Source of the DNA: an uncultured archaeon
GTDB lineage: Archaea; Halobacteriota; Methanosarcinia; Methanosarcinales; Methanoperedenaceae
NCBI GenBank assembly: GCA_902386085.1
Contig: CABMIA010000187.1
Coordinates: 1-15,082 of the forward strand
Length of the DNA stretch: 15,082 bases
Direction of reading: 5' to 3'
The notes below the pieces were generated by a model that saw only the letters and a list, made by a program, of their open reading frames with translations, had not been told where the DNA came from and did no database searches. The position numbers and the translations under genes were made by a program. Positions 8,297-13,802 of the stretch are shown one piece after another. The stretch's first letter is position 1. The number at the start of each line of letters is the position of its first letter.

Positions 8297-9052
8297 TTAT
8301 CTAACCGCCACCAGCATCTTCTTCCCCGCATTAAAAGCAGAATCCATCACGAAACTGAAACCCCAGTCCATTCCATTTCCCCATCTTTCAGGATGCGTTA
8401 AAATATAGATCCTGTCAATCCGGTTGCTTTCAATCATCGCGATCGTATCATCCGTGGTCTCAACTTCGCTTTCCTCTCTCCTCCCGGGAATAAAATCCCT
8501 TATATTGTTCTTCGAATTCCAGCTCCGCCCGGTATCAGAAAAATAGTTAATATCCTTTCCAGCAGATAGATATGCCTCCCCTATGATCCCGAAATCCCTG
8601 AAATCATATACCTTCCACAGCTCGCGATCGTCATATTTCGATAAAGGGTTCCCGTGCATGCAGATCGTCTTCACATCGCATACCTCCCTGAACTCCTTCA
8701 ACTCGCTCCCGAACAACCCAATCGCCTTCTCAAAATCCCCTTTCGCCTTTCCCAGCGCCTCATAATGGTACCCCACCTCGTGCCCCATGCCCTCTACTTC
8801 CCGCATGATCCAGGGCCTGAACACGCGGCTGTTCATCCTGAAATAATACGTCGCCCTTATGCCGCACTGCGCCTCTATCCTCGCCGTACCCAGCGCGCTC
8901 ATGGGCCTGCGGTCGATGTCGTGGCGCATAATCACAAAGCGCTCCGGCAGCGCCGCACCTGCGAAGTACTCTGACAGCGTCAGGGTTGGGTAGTTTTCTG
9001 CGACTGCGGAACAGAGGGAGTGGAATTTTGTGAGGGTGAAATCGAGGGACAT
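8297..9052 (-). CDS. Divergent polysaccharide deacetylase (NodB-like, WbmS-like subgroup)
   Basis: This 251-residue protein has the order of motifs seen in divergent CE4-type deacetylases: FVIMRHDIDRRP (39-50, metal-binding His/Asp pair), GIRATYYFRM (64-73), GMGHEVGYHYE (88-98), TICMHGNP (129-136), FGIIGEAYLS (154-163) and THPERWGNGMDW (219-230). Classical members have H-[ST]-x-x-H-P in motif 2, while here only one His is present in GYHYE, as in WbmS-like relatives. No signal peptide is visible, so it probably acts in the cytoplasm on a sugar-lipid or nucleotide-sugar intermediate. It is the first gene of the five-gene operon. Much of it is GC-rich (38 of 60 bases at 8881-8940), unlike the later genes. 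A damaged near-identical copy lies at about 10412-10870. Confidence 0.87.
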   Translation of the reverse strand: MSLDFTLTKFHSLCSAVAENYPTLTLSEYFAGAALPERFVIMRHDIDRRPMSALGTARIEAQCGIRATYYFRMNSRVFRPWIMREVEGMGHEVGYHYEALGKAKGDFEKAIGLFGSELKEFREVCDVKTICMHGNPLSKYDDRELWKVYDFRDFGIIGEAYLSAGKDINYFSDTGRSWNSKNNIRDFIPGRREESEVETTDDTIAMIESNRIDRIYILTHPERWGNGMDWGFSFVMDSAFNAGKKMLVAVR

Positions 9053-9100
9053 GATTTTTTAAAAATATTTTTTTTGCTGTATTACTTTTTTTCTTTTCAT

Positions 9101-9109
9101 TTTAAATAA
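9101..9109 (-). promoter_or_regulatory. Candidate TATA box of the glycan operon
   Basis: Read on the minus strand, TTATTTAAA lies about 50 bases before the ATG at 9052, where an archaeal box A would give a short leader. No clear Shine-Dalgarno precedes the ATG; the leader is almost pure A and T. Confidence 0.4.
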
Positions 9110-9120
9110 CTGTCAATAAT

Positions 9121-9272
9121 TTAATACTTTCTGTTGATGGATATCCGGATTCTCATAATGCTCTTGGTTCTCTGGAAGTGTGCGGTGTATTTTACGCACA
9201 ATTCCTGCGGGGAAGGAGCGCATGAGCGCCGGGACTTTTGAAAATATATAATTATGATTTGGTTATTGCGAT
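9121..9272. repeat. Intergenic repeat, copy A
   Basis: This stretch is about 75% identical by eye to 9434-9582 in the same orientation. Conserved blocks are AATACTTTCTG, CTGGAAGT, TGCGG-GTATTTT, CAATTCCTG, CATGAGCGCCGGG and TATAATTAT-TTGGTTATTGC. A hairpin is visible: TGTGCG pairs with CGCACA around the loop GTGTATTTTA (9179-9200). Short open frames exist on both strands, but differences between the copies mostly change amino acids, so it does not look coding. It fills much of the 9053-9663 gap. Confidence 0.65.
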
Positions 9273-9433
9273 TGATTGCCGAAACAGCCTCCATCTGCGT
9301 TTAATCTGCGGTTTGTGTTTTATAAACCAGATGCAAGTACAATTCTGTTTTTATCGGCGCATGGGTCGTTTCGGGAACATATCGGCGCGCGGCATTTTAT
9401 AATTATTGTGTTATACTTTTTGAAGAAAGCGGT

Positions 9434-9582
9434 TCAATACTTTCTGCTGACCAATATTCGAATTCGTATGATGGCCTCTGGATCGCTGGAAGTTTGCGGG
9501 GTATTTTGCGCGCAATTCCTGATAGGGAGGAATGCATGAGCGCCGGGGCTTTAATTATATAATTATTTTGGTTATTGCAATC
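9434..9582. repeat. Intergenic repeat, copy B
   Basis: This is the second diverged copy of the repeat at 9121-9272, about 313 bases downstream. The hairpin position is kept (TTTGCG, loop GGGTATTTTG, CGCGCA) with one G-U pair and one mismatch, and the loop core TATTTT is unchanged. A possible third, short piece with GGCGCGCGGC and TATAATTATTGTGTTA occurs near 9383-9415. The spacer also contains CATCTGCGTTTAATCTGCGG near 9293, which resembles a short motif scattered in many genomes. Confidence 0.62.
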
Positions 9583-9663
9583 TTCATCCGAGTTCATTAT
9601 GCTGAAACTTCTGCGGTCCTTCTCGCAGTCGGAAGCCCGCTCTCTACCTACTTTCAAATAATA

Positions 9664-10065
9664 TCATGTATCCAACCAATTTTCTACTCTTAACCCTTTG
9701 ACTCGCTCGAAATGTCTTTCATTGTTTGTAACAAGTGTTGCATCTTCTCCGAGTGCACATGATGCAATAAAAATATCTGCATCATCTATTATATTTCCTT
9801 TTTCCATGAGGGACACTTTAATTCTTCCGAATGTTTCACATATAATATCATTTGATTCAATAATCATCAACTCTTTTTTTATTTTTTCGATATTAAGAAT
9901 ATTTTTCTTTAATTTTTTAGATTTATATGCACCATAATATAGTTCACTAAGTGTGATAAATGATATGGAGAGAGATTCTAATCCAACCTCTAATGCCTTT
10001 TTTTCAATGCTCTCATATCCTTTTAGCCAGTAAATACAAATATTTGTATCAAGTAGATATTTCAT
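9664..10065 (-). CDS. vapC: PIN-domain ribonuclease toxin, VapC family
   Basis: The 133-residue product has the usual VapC length and architecture. It begins MKYLLDTNICIYWLKG with the first acidic residue D6, followed by SELYYGAYKS (E41), then NIIDDADIFIASCA (D94/D97), and ends with LVTNNERHFERVKGLRVENW, the standard VapC tail with TNN at 113-115. All acidic residues expected for the Mg-dependent PIN nuclease site are present, so it is probably active. VapC toxins cut tRNA or rRNA when freed from their antitoxin. Its ATG overlaps the stop codon of the upstream gene in an ATGA (10062-10065), as in coupled toxin-antitoxin pairs. Confidence 0.93.
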   Translation of the reverse strand: MKYLLDTNICIYWLKGYESIEKKALEVGLESLSISFITLSELYYGAYKSKKLKKNILNIEKIKKELMIIESNDIICETFGRIKVSLMEKGNIIDDADIFIASCALGEDATLVTNNERHFERVKGLRVENWLDT

Positions 10066-10316
10066 AGTTTAATATCTCTTCCACCAAATCCAGTTCTATT
10101 TGAGTAAATATCATTGATTATCTCATCTGCATTTCGGTCGTCTTCCCAGATTCCACAAAGACCGCTTGATTTTTTTGCCATGGGTTTTTTTATTTTTACA
10201 GCCAGGAGAGATTCCTTTAGTGAATGTAGTATGTTAATAACCATCGGAAGAGCTTCTTCAGGTATTTCTTTTACTTCATTCAATATTAAAGTTTTATATT
10301 TGCTTTTTGTTTGCAT
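10062..10316 (-). CDS. Putative antitoxin partner of VapC
   Basis: This 84-residue acidic/basic protein precedes the PIN toxin and overlaps it by ATGA. Residues 1-45 (KTLILNEVKEIPEEALPMVINILHSL) form a helical segment like those of DUF2281-type antitoxins that lack a clear RHH or AbrB fold. Residues 50-84 carry SGLCGIWEDDRNADEIINDI followed by a basic, glycine-containing tail, a pattern often seen in the toxin-binding end of VapB-like antitoxins. No standard DNA-binding motif can be pointed to, so autoregulation is uncertain. Assignment rests mainly on position, size and overlap. Confidence 0.78.
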   Translation of the reverse strand: MQTKSKYKTLILNEVKEIPEEALPMVINILHSLKESLLAVKIKKPMAKKSSGLCGIWEDDRNADEIINDIYSNRTGFGGRDIKL

Positions 10317-10327
10317 AATATTTCATA

Positions 10328-10352
10328 TAAATTCTTACACTTTTAAACCTAT
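10328..10352 (-). promoter_or_regulatory. Candidate promoter of the toxin-antitoxin pair
   Basis: Two TATA-like stretches occur on the minus strand before the antitoxin ATG (10316): TTTAAAA near 10344-10350 and TTTATAT near 10326-10332. The first would place transcription start close to the ATG, giving a nearly leaderless message. No strong ribosome binding site is seen, which agrees with that reading. Confidence 0.35.
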
Positions 10353-10411
10353 TGGCATTTAAAATTTTAGAATGCATGGTTTTAAGTTTTCCTTCAATTT
10401 TTGCATCCGTT

Positions 10412-10870
10412 CTATCCTCCCAGTAAAAAGCATGCTCCCGGCCATCCTGTTGAAGTTCGGATAGAAGCCTTCCTTCTAATAACCCCAGATATTACCCGCC
10501 GATGATCCCGGAAAACCTTGAACTCCTTCAATTCGTTCCCGAAGAGACAAATCGCCATCCCAAAATCCCCTTTCGCCTTTCCCAGCGCCTCATAATGGTA
10601 CCCCACCTCGTGCCCCATGCCCTCAATCTCCCGCATGATCCAGGGCCTGAACACGCGGCTGTTCATCCTGAAATAATACGTCGCCCTTATGCCGCACTGC
10701 GCCTCTATCCTCGCCGTACCCAGCGCGCTCATGGGCATGCGGTCGATGTCGTGGCGCATAATCGCAAAGCGCTCCGGCAGCGCCGCACCTGCGAAGTACT
10801 CTGACAGCGTCAGGGTTGGGTAGTTTTCTGCACTGCGGAACAGAGGGAGTGGAATTTTGTGATGGTGAAA
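10412..10870 (-). pseudogene. Broken duplicate of the polysaccharide deacetylase gene
   Basis: From about 10560 to 10865 this strand matches the intact gene at 8297-9052 with about six differences in 300 bases. It encodes MRHDIDRMPMSALGTARIEA, then ATYYFRMNSRVF and GMGHEVGYHYEALGKAKGDF. It is inactive for several reasons. The start ATG has become ATC near 10874. One base is lost in the early codons (GCGACTGC becomes GCACTGC near 10831), causing a frameshift. The copy also loses the CMHGNP part by an internal deletion near 10520, after which only a trace of FGIIGEAYLS remains before similarity ends. The C-terminal THPERW motif is absent. A restart at the internal ATG (10759) would give 115 residues without most motifs. 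Divergence is higher downstream of 10560 than upstream, so decay or gene conversion is uneven. Confidence 0.88.
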
Positions 10871-10940
10871 TCGAGTAGGATGGTTTCTTCTAAAAAGTAT
10901 TTCTTACTGAATTATTTTTTTCTAATTCATGTAAATGGCA

Positions 10941-10948
10941 GTTATAAA
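10941..10948 (-). promoter_or_regulatory. TATA-like box upstream of the deacetylase pseudogene
   Basis: TTTATAAC on the minus strand lies about 70 bases before the lost start codon. The preceding AATTATTGA also occurs upstream of the intact copy's TATA-like box (near 9112-9120), suggesting that the promoter was duplicated with the gene. Confidence 0.3.
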
Positions 10949-10998
10949 CCTTCAATAATTCTTTTTCATCAGTCATATTTTAGGAATAACACATTCAA

Positions 10999-11316
10999 CT
11001 ATTCTCTTGTGAAATATAACAAAATACTGAGCGCTACAAACTCAAGGGCGTCGGGGATTACCACATATACAGGATTATATCCGAGAAGGTTCACTATCAT
11101 AGGATACGCTTCCCCCTTGGGCGGACTCCCTATGATCAAAAGCAGCAGGATTGCCCTTGAAAAGCTCTGGAGCAGGAGCGCGATCGTGAATATGATAAGA
11201 CCCAGGGTGAAGTTGGATTTGATTTTACTGTATATCTCAAAATATGAAACCAGAAGCACGAGCAGCAATACGATGTTGCCTGCCGTTATATAATAGGCGA
11301 TCTCAGTTATCTGAAT
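10999..11316 (-). CDS. Small three-helix membrane protein (DUF7521-like), apparent ATT start
   Basis: The protein has about three membrane helices: LLLVLLVSYFEIYSKI, GLIIFTIALLLQSFSRAILLLLII and VYVVIPDALEFVALSILLYF, separated by the loop GSPPKGEAYPMIVNLLGYNP. The pattern resembles small archaeal membrane proteins (DUF7521-like) found beside winged-helix regulators; function unknown. The nearest standard start, TTG at 11268, cuts into the first helix and has no ribosome binding site. The frame is open upstream to ATT at 11316, which lies exactly six bases after a perfect AAGGAGGT. That start gives 105 residues beginning with QITEIAYYITAGNIV. Either ATT is used or a former ATG has mutated. The gene follows the winged-helix gene on the same strand and is probably co-transcribed. 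Confidence 0.72.
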   Translation of the reverse strand: MQITEIAYYITAGNIVLLLVLLVSYFEIYSKIKSNFTLGLIIFTIALLLQSFSRAILLLLIIGSPPKGEAYPMIVNLLGYNPVYVVIPDALEFVALSILLYFTRE

Positions 11317-11322
11317 AGAATT

Positions 11323-11330
11323 ACCTCCTT
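11323..11330 (-). promoter_or_regulatory. Consensus Shine-Dalgarno fixing the start of the small membrane protein
   Basis: AAGGAGGT on the minus strand is a full complement of the 16S rRNA 3' end. The codon six bases downstream is ATT (11316-11314), in frame with the membrane protein; no ATG, GTG or TTG lies at a suitable distance. Confidence 0.75.
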
Positions 11331-11394
11331 CTTATCTTCATACATTCCTCTTATCAATTTTTTCCCAAATCTCATTAAACTCATTTAAATTTGC

Positions 11395-11613
11395 CTACAT
11401 GGCCTTGGAAATAAAATACATCGCCCCATATTTGTCGCCCTCCATAGTGATTACCCCGTTCTTGGTAAGAACATCGAGATGGTGCCTGATCGTTTTATAG
11501 TCCATATTCAAAGACTCAGCTAATTGGTTTGCATTATAAGGCCGGTCGATAAGGAGCTTCAGGATCAGCGCGCGGGTCTGTCCTCCCCGTGTTCCTGCAA
11601 TCAAATACCACAA
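11395..11613 (-). CDS. Winged helix-turn-helix (ArsR-like) transcriptional regulator
   Basis: The sequence RALILKLLIDRPYNANQLAESLNMDYKTIRHHLDVLTKNGVI, read in parts, shows a classic winged HTH. The HTH is at about residues 27-50, with recognition helix DYKTIRHHLDVL, and the wing is GDKYGAMYFIS. Such proteins bind promoter DNA; an effector is not evident. The conservative start is TTG at 11613 (72 residues), but the frame stays open upstream and adds RREDFLKKL, residues that commonly begin archaeal members of this group. AGGAGAGAGG at 11631-11640 lies five bases before an in-frame CTG (11625). The true N-terminus is therefore probably 4-11 codons longer and may use a rare start. It precedes the small membrane protein gene, a pairing seen in other archaea. 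Confidence 0.85.
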   Translation of the reverse strand: MWYLIAGTRGGQTRALILKLLIDRPYNANQLAESLNMDYKTIRHHLDVLTKNGVITMEGDKYGAMYFISKAM

Positions 11614-11693
11614 CAGTTTCTTCAGAAAATCCTCTCTCCTGTTAATCCGATTAGATGAATATAATAATTATTATAACTTTTGGTTTAAAACCT

Positions 11694-12305
11694 TTATACC
11701 GGACCGCCATAACCCCGTACTTTAAAGTCAGCGCAGTACTCTTTTGCTATTTCCCTGCATTTTTCGATGTCCACCACAGGAAGATTTACCACCGTGAACC
11801 GCAGTTCCATCCCTGTCTTTGAAACATCCTTTGCGAACTCAAGCATCTTTTCATATGAATTTTTGAATTTCGGATCGCATAACCGGTTATACGTGTCTTC
11901 ATCCTGTGCATTCAGGCTGACCGAGACAACTTTCATACCCGCGAATTTCAATTCTCTTGCCACATTCCTGTCAGGATAGAGGAGCCTGGCATGACCGATA
12001 GTATCAAGCCTGACCGGTACGCCGCGTGTCGTGAGCCATTTTGTGATCTCAAGGACGTCGTCCAGGCGCAGCAGAGGTTCTCCCAGGCCTGTGAAAACCA
12101 CCTCTTTGTATTTTGAGAGTTCTGTTTTCGAAAGTTCATTTATTATTTCAGAAAGCGACGGTTCACTTGTAAGGCGAAGATTATGGCCATATACCCCGTC
12201 AGAATAACGCTTGATACAGAAAATACACTCGGCAGTGCATCTGTTTGTGATGTTAAGATAAAGGTTCCCGTGCGCTTCGTAAATGATAGTATCTTTTCTG
12301 TTCAT
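11694..12305 (-). CDS. Radical SAM protein, TatD-linked family (TIGR04038-like)
   Basis: The 203-residue protein (ATG at 12305; a TTG at 12317 is an alternative) starts with TIIYEAHGNLYLNITNRC and then carries the radical SAM cluster motif C-x3-C-x2-C (RCTAECIFC) that binds a [4Fe-4S] cluster. VVFTGLGEPLLRLDDVLEI is the SAM-binding GGEP-like segment, and PVRLDTIGHARLLYPDRN and VVSVSLNAQDEDTYNRLCDP continue the partial TIM barrel. Small size, the conserved GHNLRL-EPS segment after the cluster, and absence of a second cluster domain fit the family often found next to TatD DNases. No tatD gene is in this window. The reaction is unknown. The gene is flanked by an IS200 element upstream and the regulator gene downstream. 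Confidence 0.88.
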   Translation of the reverse strand: MNRKDTIIYEAHGNLYLNITNRCTAECIFCIKRYSDGVYGHNLRLTSEPSLSEIINELSKTELSKYKEVVFTGLGEPLLRLDDVLEITKWLTTRGVPVRLDTIGHARLLYPDRNVARELKFAGMKVVSVSLNAQDEDTYNRLCDPKFKNSYEKMLEFAKDVSKTGMELRFTVVNLPVVDIEKCREIAKEYCADFKVRGYGGPV

Positions 12306-12363
12306 TATCCATGTCAATTATAAGCTGTTATTACTCATATTACTTTTCATCTTGATAACTATA

Positions 12364-12387
12364 CCCCGCAGCTCTGCTGCGGTTGGG
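12364..12387 (+). repeat. IS200 left-end hairpin
   Basis: Stem CCGCAG/CTGCGG (12366-12371 with 12377-12382) and loop CTCTG, identical to the right-end hairpin. It should be the single-stranded binding site of TnpA. Confidence 0.85.
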
Positions 12388-12435
12388 ACAAACCACAACG
12401 CTAACATTTTTTAACGTGGGTACATATTGAAACTA

Positions 12436-12888
12436 ATGATTGAGTTAGAGCATGCAAGCCATTGTGTCTATAGAATTCGATACCATATGGTATTTTGTAT
12501 AAAATATAGAAAAAAATTATTAATCGATAACGATCGTATTGGATTTTTTAAAGAAATTTGTTCAGAGATTGGAAAAAGATATTGGATTAAATTTGATGCA
12601 ATGGGCACAGATGGTGATCATGTGCATGTTTTATTGGGTGCAGCCCCAAGATATGCGCCTTCAAATATTATGCAGATAATAAAAAGTATAACAGCCAAAA
12701 ACATTTTTAAGAAATACCCTGAAATTAAAAAACAATTATGGGGTGGACATTTTTGGAGTGAAGGAGGATATATTGGAACACTTGGAGATGGAGTAACAGC
12801 AGAAATTATTAAAAATTATGTTGAGAAGCAAGGCACTAAAGAAGAAAAGGAAGGACTTAGCCAAATGAAGCTTTTAGATTTTGAATAA
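12436..12888 (+). CDS. tnpA: IS200-family transposase TnpA (Y1 HUH)
   Basis: The product is a full-length Y1 transposase of 150 residues from the ATG at 12436; a TTG at 12427 would add three. The region YRIRYHMVFCIKYRKKLL is the usual N-terminal strand. DHVHVLL contains the HUH metal-binding pair, and NYVEKQG carries the catalytic tyrosine (Y128), which attacks the DNA strand at the element ends. The segments WGGHFWSEGGYIGTLGD and PSNIMQIIKSITA match the conserved middle of the family. All catalytic residues are present and there is no stop, so the element may still move. The plus-strand gene faces the minus-strand genes on both sides. Confidence 0.95.
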   Translation: MIELEHASHCVYRIRYHMVFCIKYRKKLLIDNDRIGFFKEICSEIGKRYWIKFDAMGTDGDHVHVLLGAAPRYAPSNIMQIIKSITAKNIFKKYPEIKKQLWGGHFWSEGGYIGTLGDGVTAEIIKNYVEKQGTKEEKEGLSQMKLLDFE

Positions 12889-12903
12889 AAATGAAACTGC
12901 AAA

Positions 12904-12956
12904 GCGACAGCACGGTCATGCCCCGCAGCTCTGCTGCGGTTGGGTAGTGCTGTCGC
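12904..12956. repeat. IS200 right end: hairpin nested inside a perfect 10-bp outer stem
   Basis: The inner hairpin (12923-12939) repeats the left-end palindrome. Around it, GCGACAGCAC (12904-12913) pairs perfectly with GTGCTGTCGC (12947-12956). The outer stem has no counterpart at the left end. It may be a bidirectional terminator between tnpA and the aminopeptidase gene, or part of the element's right end. Confidence 0.75.
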
Positions 12957-12965
12957 AACGTTTGA

Positions 12966-13802
12966 CTATCTTGTCGTTACTTCGCATTCATTTCCTGTCA
13001 CGATGACCGTATGTTCGGATTGTGCGACGATTTCATTGCCTGCTTCGATCATCTCCCGGTATTCCCGCAATCCGCCTGCATCCGCGATCCTGATTTGCGG
13101 GATCCATCTCCGTGCAAAAGGAAGGTCTCCAAATCTCTCCCTGAGTTCCAGGTCTGTTTTTGTTTTAATACGGTTTACTGCAAAAATATGGGGTTTTCCG
13201 TATTTTATGCTGCCTTTACCATACGTGGCAAACGGCTCGATTGCAAAAACCATATCCTTTTTTATTTTCTGGCCAAAAATGCTACCGTAGTTCGGTATTG
13301 CAATGCCTGCATGAAGTTTATACCGTTCAAGGCTGTGCCCTGTCAGGTCCCTCACCGGATTAAAACCGTATTTTTTAATTGTTTTTTCGATTAATTTCCC
13401 TATAATTCCTGTATGGCTCCCATCCCCGACAGAAGCAATAGCATTTTCAAGCGCCTCTTCGCAGGCCTTTATTAACATGCCGTGGTTCCCTGTCCCTATC
13501 TCCACGGTACTGGCGGTGTCTGCAATGTACCCTTCGATATGAACCCCGACATCTATTTTTACAACATCGCCTTTTTTAAAGCGCACCGCGTTATCTTCGG
13601 GCGTGTAATGGGAAGCGATCTCATTGATGGAAATGTTGCATGGAAATGCTGGTTTTCCCCCGAGGTCTCTGATCCTGTTCTCAACATATCCTGCAAGCTC
13701 AAGGAGCGGCATATCTTCCTTTGCGCGCAGGACTGCTTCATTCCTGACGCGTGAGGCGATTTTTCCTGCCTCTATGTAGCATTCATGAATAACTTCGTTC
13801 AT
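12966..13802 (-). CDS. map: Methionine aminopeptidase, archaeal type II
   Basis: The 278-residue enzyme removes the initiator methionine from new proteins in the cytosol. The five metal ligands can be placed by comparison with the Pyrococcus enzyme: D84 (VVKIDVGVHIEGYIADTA), D95, H156 (DLTGHSLERYKLH), E189 (VFAIEPFAT) and E263 (QSEHTVIV). The substrate-site histidines are H65 (SHYTPED) and H164. The type II insert lies between H164 and E263 (KTDLELRERFGDLPFARRW). The start ATG overlaps the transporter's TGA in an ATGA, which indicates coupled translation. Length is slightly below the roughly 295 residues of typical members, without loss of motifs. Confidence 0.97.
   Translation of the reverse strand: MNEVIHECYIEAGKIASRVRNEAVLRAKEDMPLLELAGYVENRIRDLGGKPAFPCNISINEIASHYTPEDNAVRFKKGDVVKIDVGVHIEGYIADTASTVEIGTGNHGMLIKACEEALENAIASVGDGSHTGIIGKLIEKTIKKYGFNPVRDLTGHSLERYKLHAGIAIPNYGSIFGQKIKKDMVFAIEPFATYGKGSIKYGKPHIFAVNRIKTKTDLELRERFGDLPFARRWIPQIRIADAGGLREYREMIEAGNEIVAQSEHTVIVTGNECEVTTR

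Larger units (their letters stand above)
12364..12944 (+). mobile_element. IS200-type insertion sequence, single tnpA with hairpin ends
   Basis: Two identical 24-base segments, each with the palindrome CCGCAG-CTCTG-CTGCGG followed by TTGGG, lie at 12364-12387 and 12921-12944 and bracket a complete Y1 transposase gene. Subterminal hairpins in the same orientation are the recognition sites of IS200/IS605 transposases, which move as single-stranded circles and leave no target duplication. The true ends lie slightly outside the hairpins, probably within about 20 bases. No tnpB is present, so it is the IS200 subtype, about 0.6 kb. It sits just beyond the stop of the methionine aminopeptidase gene. 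Confidence 0.88.

Noticed and set aside
8654-8974. Plus-strand frame with a matching twin at 10502-10804
   Set aside because: The resemblance comes only from the duplicated deacetylase on the other strand; both are antisense, His/Arg-rich shadows.
9212-9262. Short plus-strand ORFs with SD-like sequence (GGAAGGAGCGC-ATG) as possible leader peptides
   Set aside because: They encode only eight or nine residues, differ between copies after the fourth residue, and no gene follows on that strand.
9403-9657. Minus-strand frame of 84 codons starting in the repeat region
   Set aside because: It spans a non-coding repeat; in the other copy the frame is short and most differences change amino acids.
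10859-11293. Plus-strand frame of 144 codons
   Set aside because: It is antisense to the small membrane protein, whose hydrophobic helices and strong SD make the minus strand the coding one.
12364-12944. Two identical palindromic segments considered as a CRISPR-like or attachment-site pair
   Set aside because: There are only two copies, they bracket a Y1 transposase, and the hairpin form is standard for IS200 ends; no repeat-spacer pattern exists.
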